Notes: generated by a model not told the origin, from the sequence alone. Shown: positions 19,079-31,351, numbered from the stretch's first letter. The stretch: DNA of 64,000 nucleotides from Ambrosia x helenae (GCA_030844895.1 CM061228.1:36084626-36148625), one strand, 5' to 3'. Numbers and translations are program-made.

Positions 19079-19395
19079 TAGTCCGAGAACTAATGTGTGT
19101 TTCCGAGAACTTGTGTTGGTTTCCAAGAACTTATGTTGGTTTCCAAGAACTATAACGTGTGTCCGAGAACCTTAGTGTCCAAGTTCTAGTTTGTGTAACC
19201 GAGAACTTGAAGTGTTCGATACTCCTTTATGAGTTCGAGAACCCTTAGAATCCGAGAACTAAACTCAATCCGAGAAATAAAAACTAGATCTTCGGAGAAC
19301 TAAAGGTTGAGTCCGAGAACTGAGAGAATATCCAAGATCTAGACTGAATTCGAGAACTCTTGTGTCTGAGAACTAAGTATCCGAGAACCTTATTT
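19079..19395 (-). repeat. Leader array of A: about 14 copies of TCCGAGAACT
   Basis: Between the PBS and gag ATG the + strand shows TCCGAGAACT and variants (TTCCAAGAACT, GTTCGAGAACC, TCTGAGAACTA) at 10-30 bp spacing, nearly all in one orientation; one is inverted (CCAAGTTCT near 19181). The array lies inside the transcribed leader, so it may act as RNA. The motif is unrelated to that of E0/H1. The rest of the leader (18938-20059) shows no gene. Confidence 0.8.
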
Positions 19396-20059
19396 CCCTT
19401 GGTCAACAAGTTGTGATCCTAAAATTTAGGAATTGATTAAGATTTGATTTGAATTTCAAAATCAATCTAATCCTTTCCTTATCTTGAAAATTCTGCACTA
19501 ACACAAATCACAAAACAAACAAACCAAAATAAGATCAAATCAACAATTATTATCAAGATTTTTTAGGGTTCTTATTGTTCTTGATCTTGTTCTTGGTCAA
19601 AAACATCAAAACCAAAGGATTTAATTCCTGCAAAACTCAAACAAATCGTGAGATCGAATAACCCAAAAAAAATAAATAAATAAACCGTAACAAAAAAAAA
19701 TAACAAGAACCGTAAGAAAAAGAACAAGAACTAAACTTGTTGACTCTACTGGGTTGTTTCTAATTAATTTATGACCAAATGAAGTTGTAATTTTTAAATA
19801 ACTATGTCAAAACATGGGTTGTTTCTAGAATAAGACAAACGAAGCTAATTAACGTCAACAAACGAAGACGACGGTTGCATAAGATGTATTATTTTCACAC
19901 TAAGATGAATCGATTTTTTTTTTTTATTAAAAACTGAAACAAAATAGAACGAAAACTTTATGAATATTAAATATAAAAGCCGAACCAAAGAAAAGAACTT
20001 GCAAACCGATGTTTTTCAATCACCACGAACTCGTTCCTTGAATGATATCTAGCCCGAAT

Positions 20060-20071
20060 GCTCTGATACCA
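20060..20071 (-). other. Primer binding site of A (initiator tRNA-Met)
   Basis: TGGTATCAGAGC on the - strand lies two bases inside the 5' LTR. It is the standard PBS complementary to the 3' end of initiator tRNA-Met. Confidence 0.92.
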
Positions 20072-20073
20072 CT

Positions 20074-20511
20074 TGTAGGTCCATTTCCCTTGAGATCTTC
20101 TCTGCAATCAAACCAAACACGAATCCTAGACGCGGAATATCTTTGATCCGTGGATATCACACAAAGAACACAAGATTACTTTTTAATGCTTTTCTTATTA
20201 ATCGAATCACAACTAATAAGAACCACAATGAACTTGTAATCCTAGCTTGCTCTCTCTCTCAAACTCTCTATGACACAAGACCTACCAACTCACCAACCCC
20301 TAAAACCCCATGCATCATTTGTTTATATACATGCATCCTCATGGGCTTTTAACTGGGCTTGTGTTGGGCTTTTACAATGCAAGCTTAATTACATATTCAC
20401 GAACTAACTTAGACAAGTTCTTCTAACGACACGAACAATATAAAGTCTTCTGTCAATAATCCCGAGCGTTTGTTTATCCGTTTGAGTATCTGTCACAAAC
20501 TTGCACCAACA
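20074..20511 (-). repeat. Functional 5' LTR of element A (438 bp)
   Basis: Identical by eye to 10045-10482 and directly followed (- strand) by the PBS. TATA-like box at 20322-20329. It is not the outer end of the insertion: a further 701 bp separates it from the GATCC duplication. Confidence 0.93.
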
Positions 20512-21212
20512 AACTCCCCCTTGACAGATGCTCTTTAAGATTATTTTTCAAATCTCAAAGTATCTTCAATTGTCTCCCACTTGAAGTCTTTAATCTTCAA
20601 CAGCTTGATCTTGAGATTGTCTACCAAAGTAATTTAGAAGAACTTGGCAGATCACTTCTCTTCTTTTCTTCAACTTGTGATCTTGAGTCTTTAACAGCTC
20701 TCTTATGTTCAGCATCTCTTGAGAATTAAGTAACTCCCCCTGAGAATAAGCTTGGATTGTAAAAACTTCCACTTGAGCTCTACACGAATGCATTACTCGA
20801 TCTGAAGTCTTTTTACTCCCCCTGAAAGATAGAATATTTCTTCTTGTATGTATATTTCTCCCCCTTGACAGATGCTCTTTAAGATTATTTTTCAAGTCTC
20901 AAAGTATCTTCAATTGTCTTCCACTTGAAGTCTTTAGTCTTTAACAGCTTGATCTTGAGATTGTCTACCAAAGTAATTTAGAAGAACTTGGCAGATCACT
21001 TCTCTTCTTTTCTTCAACTTGTGATCTTGAGTCTTTAACAGCTCTCTTATGTTCAGCATCTCTTGAGAATTAAGTAACTCCCCCTGAGAATAAGCTTGGA
21101 TTGTAAAAAACCAAACACGAATCCTAACGACACGAACAATATAAAGTCTTCTGTCAATAATCCCGAGCGTTTGTTTATCCGTTTGAGTATCTGTCACAAA
21201 CTTGCACCAACA
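20512..21212 (-). repeat. Chimeric extra 5' segment of A: two PPT-region copies and a deleted LTR
   Basis: 20512 to about 20862 repeats 10483-10833. From about 20863 to 21110 the same region starts again at its PPT, with private differences (TCAAGTCTC for TCAAATCTC, GTCTTCCAC for GTCTCCCAC). 21117-21212 is an LTR lacking its middle, joined at CGAATCCTA/CTAACGACAC. Joints fall at short shared sequence (TCTCCCCC; AAAACC; CTA). The outermost end TGTTGGTGCAAG borders the GATCC duplication, so this whole structure may have integrated as one cDNA. Confidence 0.8.
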
Positions 21213-22488
21213 GATCCTCCAAAATCTTTAGATCCCAAACCTAAACCTTCATCAATATCATCCAACGCAATCGGACTTTTCATCCTCTGTTCTTCTAAAG
21301 ACTTGTTTAGACTTTCAAACTCACCAGCCACAGTGGCCTTGGGCGTGGTGCTCTTAACAGTCTCATTATCAGAATCCCATCTCTCTTCAACCTGAGTTTC
21401 TTTTGAATCCATTGATTCTTCATCAACTAAATGTATGCCTTTCTTCGCAACACTCTTTTTCCTTCTAGATATCTTCTTTAGTGGTTCTGCTTCATCCTCT
21501 TTTTCTTTCCCTTTCCCTTTACCACTCTTTGCACCAACATTCACAACTTGCCTTTTCCTTTTTGCATCAGGATCAACAGGGCATAACTTATTGTCATCAT
21601 TAGAATCATTGTTAGCATGCCTGGCTTTATCAGTACTTGGATCTTCATATCCTGGATTGATCAAGTGATCGAACAAATTCTTCAATGGTGGTCTCTCATT
21701 CATTGGCACGCCTTTATAACCCTTCATTCTTACTAATGTATTCAGATTCATGTGATCCTGTACGACTATCTGAGTAGGATCTCTTCTCAAATTCTTGTAC
21801 TTTTCATCAAAGATCATTTGCAGGAATCTTGGGTATAAAAGAAACTTCTTATTTTTCAAACCTCTCAGTGGTTCCAGCATATGTTCAAGTATCATTCCAG
21901 ATACATTGAAAGGCTTGTTCAAGATTAGGGCAACCATCAAAGAGCTAATACTCTTTCTCATTACGTCATAACCTCCACTCACTGATCCAAAAACATGTAG
22001 CATAACGTGAGCAAGGTACTTGAACTGCGGGCATAGCTTTCCTTTGTGTAATGAACCATCAGTAATCGGTCCATTATACTTCATTCTTAAGAAACATTTT
22101 CTCTGCTCAATCCAAGAAAGAACTCTCGGATCTGTCTTCTTATCTGTCAGCTTCAATGCTTCTCTGATATCGTCTTCAGAAATGATCACAAACTCCCCTG
22201 AATCGTACTTACGATAGCAGATTCGTTGTTCCAATAGTCCATTCTGGCATTCGTCCAGAATTCTTGTTGATGATCTCTGTATATGATAGCAGGAGTAGCA
22301 ATAGCGACAATCACACGGCTTCTCTTCAAAAAGTTAACAATACCGGTGAATTCGGTATGTTTCTTTAGATCGCCCAGATAAGCACAGCAGTTGTGTGCTT
22401 CTTCAAAAGGTAATTCTTCTACTTGTTCCTTCTCGGCTGCCTTTACTGAAGATCCTGCGGGAATATCAGTACTCTGCTGTTCAGACAT
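21213..22488 (-). pseudogene. N-terminal third of H1's 3' ORF (env-position protein), broken
   Basis: From ATG 22488 it reads MSEQQSTDIPAGSSVKAAEK, then AHNCCAYLGDLKKHTEFTGI, aligning with the start of the E0 protein. A single-base frameshift lies near 22200-22230; the frame then continues (DDIREALKL, GPITDGSLHKGKLC, KKFLLYPRFLQMIFDEKY) until element A interrupts it at GATCC. Upstream of the ATG, H1 has TTTTGCATTTTAACC where E0 has an acceptor-like TGTGCAG. Confidence 0.88.
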
Positions 22489-22564
22489 GGTTAAAATGCA
22501 AAACAAATCAAGAAAACACGTTAAAAACGAACAAAATAACCAAAACATAAAATTTTTTATTTTG

Positions 22565-22755
22565 AAAATCTACATTCGACCAATCGAAGGTACGAATGTG
22601 AAAAATGGAGTTCGAATGTGGAGTTAAAGGTTCGAATGTGAAAATCAGTGTTTAAAAATGTACATTCGACCATTTTGTTCCACTTTCGACCGTTTGAACA
22701 ACTACATTCGACCAAAAAGCCACTTTCGACCGTTTTGAATTGGGCGAATGTGTCT
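22565..22755 (-). repeat. Motif array II of H1 (before the 3' ORF)
   Basis: About eight copies in both orientations, for example ACATTCGACC, GTTCGAATGTGG, CACTTTCGACCG and GGGCGAATGTG. It is in the same position as array II of E0. Confidence 0.78.
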
Positions 22756-23097
22756 GTTCATCTTCTCAAATTGCAGATTTTGATTCAATGTGTTTTAACA
22801 TGCCAATTTGATTTGAAAAGCATCTAATATGGCCGATAATCCTTTTTCAAACATCAATTGTAATTATTATTCAGTGTTTATGTGTTTTATCCTAAAATCT
22901 AGGGTTTGAAACTTTTAAACATCAATTGATTAATCTGACTTGGTTAAACCCTGGATTTTTGTGTATTCTCCCCCTAAAACACTTAAACACTAAAACCTTA
23001 ACATCAATTGTTACAATTAACGGTCAGAAAACATGTTTTGATTCAAGTTAGGTTTCAAACAAAAAATCGATGAATCTGTCTTTGTTTGTGGATGGAT

Positions 23098-23102
23098 ACC
23101 TG
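23098..23102 (-). other. Donor-like site conserved with E0
   Basis: On the - strand TTATTTGCAG|GTATCC matches E0's AAATTTGCAG|GTATTG at 983, and TTTTGAG precedes both. It is about 610 bp upstream of the ORF ATG, against 589 bp in E0. Confidence 0.5.
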
Positions 23103-23214
23103 CAAATAACGACTCAAAATGATCAGTAAGAATCAGAGATCACAATGATAGGATTTTTAAAACACGAGCAACAAGATTTCTTTATCACAGAAATTTAAAA
23201 TTTTTTGAATAAGA

Positions 23215-23425
23215 GTCGAATGTGCAGATAAGGGTTTTATAGGCTCCACATTCGACCAAACGTGTAGGGCGAATGTGAAAATTCGTCCACCTTCGACCCT
23301 ATTTAAAGGTTCGAATGTAGACAAATGGTTTGAATGTGAAAATAACATAAGAACACTCACATTCGACCGTTTGAAAGGTGCGAATGAGCAGCAAAAATTC
23401 CACACTCGACCCATCTAAGGGGCGA
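23215..23425 (-). promoter_or_regulatory. Motif array I and TATA box of H1's candidate internal promoter
   Basis: About nine motif copies (ACATTCGACC, GGGCGAATGTG, CACCTTCGACC and others) surround TATAAAA (23235-23241, - strand: GAGCCTATAAAACCC). The order array, TATA, leader, donor is the same as in E0, although the sequences between have diverged considerably. Confidence 0.6.
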
Positions 23426-24723
23426 ATGAAATTTGGAATTTTTGAACTTTTTACCAAATCTCAAAATCGAGTCCCGTTCAATATTTTTCTCAACTTTTAA
23501 GCATCCGACATTCATTATTTCTCATTTAAAGATAACAAAACTCAAATGGTTCATCAAGTTTCAGAAAATCACCATCAACCACCATCGGTTATCAAAAATA
23601 AGATAGAAATGTAAAATCTTTTGGATTTTCTAAATTTTTTTGTTAAAACACACCTAAAATCTTTTTGAGTTTTGTATTTTTTGACGAGAAGTGTAAAATG
23701 CAGAAATGTAAAGATAAAGCAGTAAATGTTTTGTGATACCCGGTAAGAGGATCATGTCAGTTTTTGAGAAATCTGATCATACCGTTGATCTTTTTGATTT
23801 ATTATCATTAAAGACAATGTGTGATCTGGAAACTGCTGATATTGTGATCCACATAAGCTCACATGCAGACTGTTATGCAATGCTTTAGACTGATACGGTT
23901 ATTTATAGTATACACTCAATTGTCTGTGGTTCCCACGCACACGACATACTCCCGTATCAAGAAGTAAATGCACAAAGACTCATTGTAACGCGTGATTATG
24001 CTTTCGTCATCTGTAATTTACAAGGTATGAGGCACAGAGGTGTACAGGTCAGCAAATCAATGCTACAAAGTAACTTGTGCACTCTACCAGGTTGAGGGCT
24101 GATATCAATCATAATTTGCATCAATGATTGGATACGATGCATTAGATAATCTTTGATTATCATCATACATTGAAAGTTCCTCAATTCGGTAACTTTAGGA
24201 TTTGGCTTTACAGCTCTTTTATAAAGACACCCTGTCTGATCTAGGTCCGTAATGACTTACAGCAGAAGATCAGAGAGGCTATCCCCAGATAACTAATAAC
24301 ATAACGACCCGAAACCTCTGAATTTTGTACAAATACCCTATCAAACGAAATTACGGTACTAAGACCATATGCCCATGAGGAGTTCATCCACACAACAATT
24401 CGTTTGATATGTATGTATCAGGCACGCAGTAATAGGTCTACGAAGCCTATCAACACATCACACAGACTCAAACACACGCCTTATATTGCATTACACTTCT
24501 TTAGCATGTGTCAGATCCCACTGATGTACTATCATTTCCCCTTTTTCTCCTGGAAATCATTTTGGGTTTTCTAATTTTTTATGGGTTTTTGAATTTTTCA
24601 ATGTGTTTGGTTTTTTCTGAAAATAAACTCCCCCTAAAATGAAAAACATATTTTTGGGTTTTTGTATTTTTCTGAAAAAAACAATAAAAACTAAAACTAA
24701 AAAGCGATAAACCGAGGAGGTGA
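23426..24723 (-). other. Post-pol non-coding region of H1
   Basis: No ORF. Its 23600-24006 part matches E0 1-480, and 24231-24350 matches about 11808-11930 of element A (shared CCGAAACCTC-GAATTTTGTA). A PPT-like TTTTAGGGGGAGTTT is near 24630. Confidence 0.7.
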
Positions 24724-27700
24724 TCAGTCTTGTTTTTCTTTTATACCATTAGCTTTTAAAAGATATTCAAATCTGGATTTATCAAAAGCTTTGGTAAAAA
24801 GATCTGCACGTTGATAGTCAGTGTGGATTTTGACCATATCGATCAACTCTTTTGCATAAGAATCACGGATAAAATGATATTTGATCCGGATATGTTTAGC
24901 TTTCGAGTGATTGAGTAAATCTTTAGTTAATGCAATTGCGGCCTCATTATCACAGTAAATAGGGGTTTTAAGAAATTTCAAACCGTAGTCCACTATCTGT
25001 TGTTGTGTCCAGAGAACTTGTGAGCAGCAGCTTGATGCTGAGACGTATTTTGCTTCACATATGGATAAGGCGACTGCAGTTTGTTTCTTGAATTGCCAGG
25101 TCACGAGCCTGCTCCCCATAAACTGGCATCCAGTCGTTGTGGATTTGCTGTCTTTGTCACAGCCTCCCCAATCTGCATCACTAAAAGCAATTAGGTCAAA
25201 ATTATCATCATTAGGGTACCAATGTCCTCTCGACAGACAACCCTTCAGATATCTAAGGATACGTTTGACAGCTGCTAAATGACTCTGTTTCGGCTTCGAT
25301 TGATAACGTGCACAAAGACATGTGGAAAACATTATATCTGGTCTGGATGCGGTGAGATACATCAGAGATCCGACGATTGCTCTGTATGTAAAAGGATCAG
25401 TTAGCTCCCCCTTAGCGTCAACACTAATCCCATGATTAGGTTGTATCGGGTTATCCATAGGCTTCGTATCATCCATCTGGAATCGGCTCAAGACTTCAGA
25501 AACGTATTTGGTCTGTTGAATAAAGATCCCCGTTAGTCTTTGATCCACCTGCAAGCCTAGGAAAAACTGCATCTCTCCCATCGCATCGCACTCATTTGGA
25601 ACTTTTCCTGCATAACCTTTTCAAATTATCTTCATAAAAGTTCATTAGTAGAACCAAAAATAATGTCATCAACATAAATTTGCACTAGAAGCAAGTCATC
25701 TCCTGTTCGTTTTGTGAACAGTGTGCAATCTACCAAACCTCTTTAAAATCCTTTGGATAGAAGATACGTGCTCAGCTCCTCATACCATTGTCTTGGAGCC
25801 TGGTGCAACCCATAAAGAGCTTTGTTTAGAACGTAGACCTTATCCTGGTGAATAGGATCTTCAAAGCCTGGTGGTTGACCTACGTAAACTTCCTCCTTGA
25901 CCACACCATAAGGAAACGCGCTTTTAACGCCCATTTGATACACCTTGAATTTCTTGTAAGATGCAAACGCCAGAAACATGCGGATAGCTTCTAAGCGTGC
26001 AACCGGTGCATAAATCTCGTTATAATCGATTCCTTCCACTTGATGAAAGCCTTGTATGACCAATCGAGCTTTGTTCCTAACAATCACTCCTCTGTCATCC
26101 TTCTTACATTTAAACACCCATTTAGTTCCTATCTTTTTCCGTCCTGGAGGTAAATCTGTCAGTGTCCACACTCCAAATTTCTAGAATTGTAATAACTCCT
26201 CTTGCATAGCCTCTACCCAAGCGTCATCCAAAAGAGCATCCTTGTATGTCCGCGACTCGATCTGCGAAACATAACAAGCAAACGACCAGTCATTTTGAAA
26301 ACCTGATTTTTGAATTTTGGCATATAAAGCAAGAGCTCCAAGGTTTTCTGGTGAGTTAGCATTCCTCAGTTGGCCTCTCGTCATCACACTGCTACCAGGA
26401 TCACCAATAACTTGCTCGAGCGGGTGAATCTGATGTATCCGAGATTCCGGATAATCAGGTACTTGCACTCCCGTCTGAGTAGTCAAATTCTCTGTTGAAT
26501 CCAGATCATTACCCAAGTTTGATGATGAAGCACCATTTGGATTTGGGTTCACTGGAGATGTCTCTGTAGCAATTTCTGGAACAGCTTCACTTGTAACATC
26601 ATCATCATCTTCCGATTCTGATGAATTGAGAGTTGTGGAAGCTTCCTGAAATACCTCTTCCTTAGCTGCAGGAGCATTGGTATCATTAGAAGCTGTTTGG
26701 GGGTTTACGGTGATCGGACGCACCAACGGTGATGTCACTGCGTTTTCACACTCGTAATATAATCGTAATACAGCCTCTTCAACCAAGCTATCTAGATTGA
26801 ATGATTCAAAGAAATCCTTGAAATCAAACATCCAGTCTGGACCGCTACCCTGTACATTCTGAGTATACCGCTGAACTTCAACGTTAGCCCACTCCTCTAC
26901 CTGACGAGTTCGTTTGTTGAATACCCATTTGAGCGGAGTTGCATATCCAACAAAGAATCCTTCTTCAGCTTTTGGTGCGAACTTGCTTCGTTCCAGAACA
27001 TTACTGGAAGATTGGAATCCGCAAGCATTGTTCTTGCCGCTTCAATTAGAGTCCGCTTTTGCGTTCTGCGACATCGTTCTGTTGAGGAGTATACGGAGCA
27101 CTGTATTCATGATGAATTCCTTTGTCTTCACAAAGAGCATCCATTTGTGCGTTCTTGAACTCCGTCCCATTATCACTTCTAATTCTCTTGATCTTCAGAC
27201 CATAGATATTTTCCAATCGAGTGAACAGAACCTTCAGATTATTAAATGTGTCGCTCTTATGATGCAAGCACATAACCCATGAAAATCTGGAATAGTCATC
27301 TGTAACCACAAGATAGTACAATTCACCAGCATGACTTTTACGCTTGACGGTCCGAACAGATCCATGTGCAAACGCTCAAGTGGTAGTTCAACTGAATTGA
27401 CTTTCTTTGGTTTATGGGATTGTTTGTGCTGCTTTCCTTTCTTGCAACTCACACACTTGTCATTCAAATGAAAATGTTTAACATTCACGCCTTCGACAAG
27501 TTCATTCTTCACCAAATGATTCATTTTTCTAAGGTGAATGTGTCCCATCCTCCTATGCCACATGATTGATTCTTTTTCAGTAGCCTTAGAGAGGAAACAC
27601 GTGACTTGGCCTTGTGTAGTCATAGCTTTTGACATATCGAGAATGTACAAATTGTTCACTCTCGGTGCTTTTAGCATAACCCACTCTTTTGGAAGTACGA

Positions 27701-28010
27701 ATCCTGGCTTGAGTATGTATCAAGATTTGTCATCAAAGAATACCGAAAACTGTTTATCACAGATATGACTGACACTGAGCAGATTATAATCAATTTGCTT
27801 CACGTACAAAATCTTCTCAAAACTCACGATCCCATTACTCACACTACCCTCCATAGTAATGTATCCTCCTTTATTACCAGCAAACGCTACGTATCCGCCA
27901 TTGATATTTCTTATGTCAAACAGTAGCGTTAAATCCCCTGTCATGTGACCAGAAGCTCCACTGTCAACAATCCAAAGACTGCTCACAAGGCCAGATGAAG
28001 CTCCCTGCAC
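24724..28010 (-). pseudogene. pol: Pol of H1 (protease, integrase, RT, RNase H), broken
   Basis: Order and motifs are copia: WIVDSGASGHMTG (about 27965), HRRMGHIHLRKM, MDLFGPSS, RSDNGTEFKN, YTPQQNDVAERK, VKSAFPYG, a YVDDIIFG remnant near 25670, SDADWGGC, ICEAKYVSASSC and an end LFTKAFDKSRF. At least four nonsense codons (near 27720, 26181, 25743 and 25630) and frameshifts near 27340 and 27050 disable it. A piece of the integrase C-terminus near 27000 is damaged. The pol frame opens after an acceptor-like ATGTGCAG at 28005 with no in-frame ATG nearby. Confidence 0.92.
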
Positions 28011-28026
28011 ATATCAAGTAAAAAGA

Positions 28027-28330
28027 TTAGATTTTTTGGGGGACCCAAGCGTGCTTGGTCTTGGGTCTTTGAACATTGAGTTTCAAAGATTCTTTCTCAC
28101 AAACAGATTGATTTGAATTGATCTTTTTCTGATCAATTAAATCCTTTTTAGTTTCAGATTTCACATTCTCTTGTGAAGATGAAGCACCTTGAGAACCCTT
28201 TGATGACCAATACTGTTCCGAACGTTTCTGTAACATTTCGCATTGAATTCTTTGTACGTTACGTTGATTATTAATAAAACGTCGAATTTCATCATTTATC
28301 GTCCTTTTAAAAAATATTTCGTGACGCATT
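28027..28330 (-). pseudogene. gag: C-terminal fragment of H1 gag
   Basis: Gln/Ser/Lys-rich sequence (RNVQRIQCEMLQKRSEQYW, then SSKGSQGASSSQENVK) ends AWVPQKI and TAA, matching the AWVPYSN end of A's gag. The 28.3-kb edge is where gypsy fragment B begins; the exact joint is uncertain. Confidence 0.75.
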
Positions 28331-28399
28331 TGGACCCCTAGTACTATGCTATAAGTATATATTATATATATATGGTAAATAATTGTCAAAAAAAATATT

Positions 28400-28480
28400 G
28401 CCTGGGCCGGGATTCAAACCCGAGCCCATGGCCGGTTCAACATACACCCACAACAGCCAACCAGTTGATCTACACCACAT
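28400..28480 (-). other. tRNA-like (pol III box A/B) module 1
   Basis: On the - strand a box A-like GATCAACTGGTTGGC and a box B-like GGGTTTGAATCCC are spaced as in tRNAs. The flanks do not pair as a tRNA acceptor stem, so it is a relic, not a gene. It lies in the gypsy LTR-like region. Confidence 0.4.
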
Positions 28481-29078
28481 ATCTGTCAAACTTTCCACGC
28501 GTTTTATTTTTATATCATGCTTAGAACCTAGCAGTTGACTTAGAAAGTCAACTGCAAAGACAATCAACCATAATTATCATCAATTCGTGTTACAATTCAA
28601 ATATGGTAAACTGATATTGACGCGTCTGACTTATTTGCGTCCATAACACGCCAATTATCATTAAAACATTTGTGAATTGAGACCAATTACGCGTTCATGA
28701 TTGAAACCCAAGTCAATTTACCAATTCGCATCACCCGAGCCCTCCCACTATAAATTGAACACCTCATAGCAAGCTAAACTCCCCGATGTATCTTTCCTCA
28801 CCTTCAATTTCTGATAAAAACATCCTTTCAAGCTTCTTTGCTTGTGTGTTGACTTTTATGTTTGACCGTTTTTAAATCACGATTAAGCATTGTAAGTTCT
28901 AATGTTTTTACATGGTTTTGTTCATCGGCATTCATACAACAATAACCCTATGTTTAATCGGGTTATTGTTCAAATCTGATTATTGATTTATCTAGGGTTC
29001 GAACTTTTTTTTTTTGGAAGAAACCTTCTGCAGACATGGGTACTTAATTATAACAGAGACAAGACAAACACAACCACT

Positions 29079-29152
29079 GATCTAGATCAAGTGGTTGTGT
29101 CTGTCTATTTGTAAACCTGAGAACGTGGGCTCGAGTCCCACGTTACACGACT
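29079..29152 (+). other. tRNA-like module 2
   Basis: Box A-like TAGATCAAGTGGTTG and a T-arm-like GTGGGCTCGAGTCCCAC with a 5-bp perfect stem. No complete cloverleaf could be drawn. Confidence 0.4.
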
Positions 29153-29235
29153 TTTATTCTTTTCTTTTATAAGGATTATAAATCAGTTTCAAGTTATAAT
29201 AAATAATTAATTCAAACTTAGAATATTCGTTCTCA

Positions 29236-29315
29236 GGGTCCAGCCCAGTTGGTGGCTGGGCTTGTGATAAAACCCCACCTGGTCTCAGACCCGAGTTCGA
29301 GCCTTGGCATACATA
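29236..29315 (+). other. tRNA-like module 3
   Basis: Box A-like CCAGCCCAGTTGGTGGC and box B-like CCGAGTTCGAGCC about 45 bp apart. It is the same type of relic as the two modules upstream. 29320-30000 is AT-rich with no gene. Confidence 0.4.
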
Positions 29316-30806
29316 ACTCTTTTTTTTAAAAAAACCTTTACTTTTATATATTCTCTATTATTTTTAAAAATGGTTTTAAAATACTAAAATGCCTTTATAA
29401 ATTCTACAAAAATTATTTTATGTTATACTAATAGAAATTATTTATTTATTATATATAATAAATATTGCAAGTTTATTCTATTATAATTGTAAAATTCTAT
29501 AAAAATATCAAAACGATTATATAAATTTCCACAAAAATTATTCTGAGTTTATAAAACATTAAACATTTCTGAAATGATTTTTATTTCTGAAAAATCATTT
29601 ATTTAATATTTTTAATCAATTTTTGTTATTTTTAATCATAAATAAATCATAATAAATTCATTTTTCAATATTTTTGCACCAAAATTTTATATAAATTATT
29701 TCTGTCCATTTAGAACAGAAATACAAATTTTAATTTAAAAATTCTTTAATTTTAATATTTTTAGATATTAAAGTTGTATTTTAACAAAATAGAAATAAAT
29801 AGATTAAATATTCTATTTTTAAGAAAATAATTTTATAAAAATTATTTTCATACTTAAAACCTTATAATGTGACCATCTTTAATCTAAAGCTTACAAAAAG
29901 ACTTTTGTTTATTTATTTATCGAATTTCTTTTATTTAATAAACAATTTAATTATTAATCAAATAAATACTTATCCCCAAATTCGAAACCCTAGAAAATAC
30001 TTGTAGACTAGAAAGACTTAGACTTATTTGTTACCTTATACATAGGGTAATACTTGGCAACTTTGGGCTACACATACTCTATTTCTCGAGACTTAATACC
30101 TTGCTAAGGTGAGTTTACGTAACCATGTTTATGCAATTCTTTAAACTTGCAACATTATACTTAAGCAATTCTACATACATGTCTAGTTGTAAACTTTAAT
30201 GCCTCATGACTTAGACAACTACTGTTAGACTTAAACTTCAACTTACATAATCATTAGCTATGGCCAAGCCGGCGATACTCAATAATAGATCTATTGGATT
30301 GACAATCTCACCTAGATTCGTTGACCATCTTTTATGGGGAGCGCGGGTGATTGTTATCGTTCCAACGTGATATTAAGGTGAACCGTGGATGACGGGATGG
30401 ACCTAAACTTGTCGGAGGTTTGATTATGTGCATACTACACTTCATGTTTATTCATGTAGACTTAAACTTACGATAGACATTTGAATTGCTAAACTTTTAT
30501 TATTCTTAAACTTAATTGCTTGACATGGCTTATGTATTCTCACCAACTTCTAGTTGACCCCCCCCCCCCCCCAATTTTTACAACTCAACAGGAAATAATG
30601 ATGCTTGAAGTCTCGAAGTTAGCATGAGGAGACAATTTGAAGTTTATGCTTTGTTTGGCTTTTTGATGTATTAGTGTTATGTATTTTCAATTTTGGATAT
30701 TTTACTTTAAATAAATTTCAATTAAAACTTGAATACCATGTGCTAATGTATACTCATTCTTACGTGACACCTCGATGTTTCCGCCATCGGTTGGGGTGTT
30801 ACAGAT

Positions 30807-30818
30807 TGGTATCAGAGC
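30807..30818 (+). other. Primer binding site of gypsy fragment B (initiator tRNA-Met)
   Basis: TGGTATCAGAGC lies three bases after the LTR end GTGTTACA (30803). It fixes the + orientation and the right LTR edge. Confidence 0.9.
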
Positions 30819-31351
30819 CTTGGTTATAGGGAATTAGGTTATTAGAAAAATAATCTAGACTATAACCTTAGGGATTTAAAACAGTACTTGCTTCTCTTAC
30901 TTGTAACCCTAATTGCTTCCTTAATCTTATCCCTATCCTACAACCCTAAGCCTTTACAAGTTGACTGCTCTTGTTCGTCTACTGCAATCCTGATCCACCA
31001 TTAGATTAATAGGACAAAATCCTCAGGTTTAGCCTGAACCACCTTGAGATCTCGTCGAAGTTCTAGATTTTAATAACGAACACGTGCAATCTGGAAGGGT
31101 GAACGCCTGTATTCTGAGTCTTCTGTCTAGGCTGGCATTGCGCATATATCCCAATCAGACAAGGGACCCGGATGCCTACCTGGGAATTCTCGAGATGAGT
31201 GTTCACTTATAGGCTAAAGCATGTCTTCACTATGTTATTAGAATCTAGAATCTTTGATAAGTCAACGTTTTCGTTTATTCGTTTTAATTAATGAATAAAT
31301 GATTACATTCCTTATATTACCTCATTCATTTCATTGTGTCTCTTACAGATC

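Larger units (their letters stand above)
10045..21212 (-). mobile_element. Young copia (Sirevirus-type) element A inserted in H1's 3' ORF
   Basis: It is flanked by the 5-bp duplication GATCC (10040-10044 and 21213-21217), and both outer ends have TG..CA LTR termini. On the - strand the order is: deleted extra LTR (21212-21117), two copies of the PPT-proximal region, full LTR (20511-20074), PBS, leader, gag, pol, non-coding region, PPT, full LTR (10482-10045). The two full LTRs look identical, and gag and pol are unbroken, so the insertion is recent. There is no third ORF. Confidence 0.93.

Noticed and set aside
28400..29315. Functional tRNA genes
   Set aside because: Only box A/B-like segments are present; acceptor and anticodon stems do not pair convincingly.
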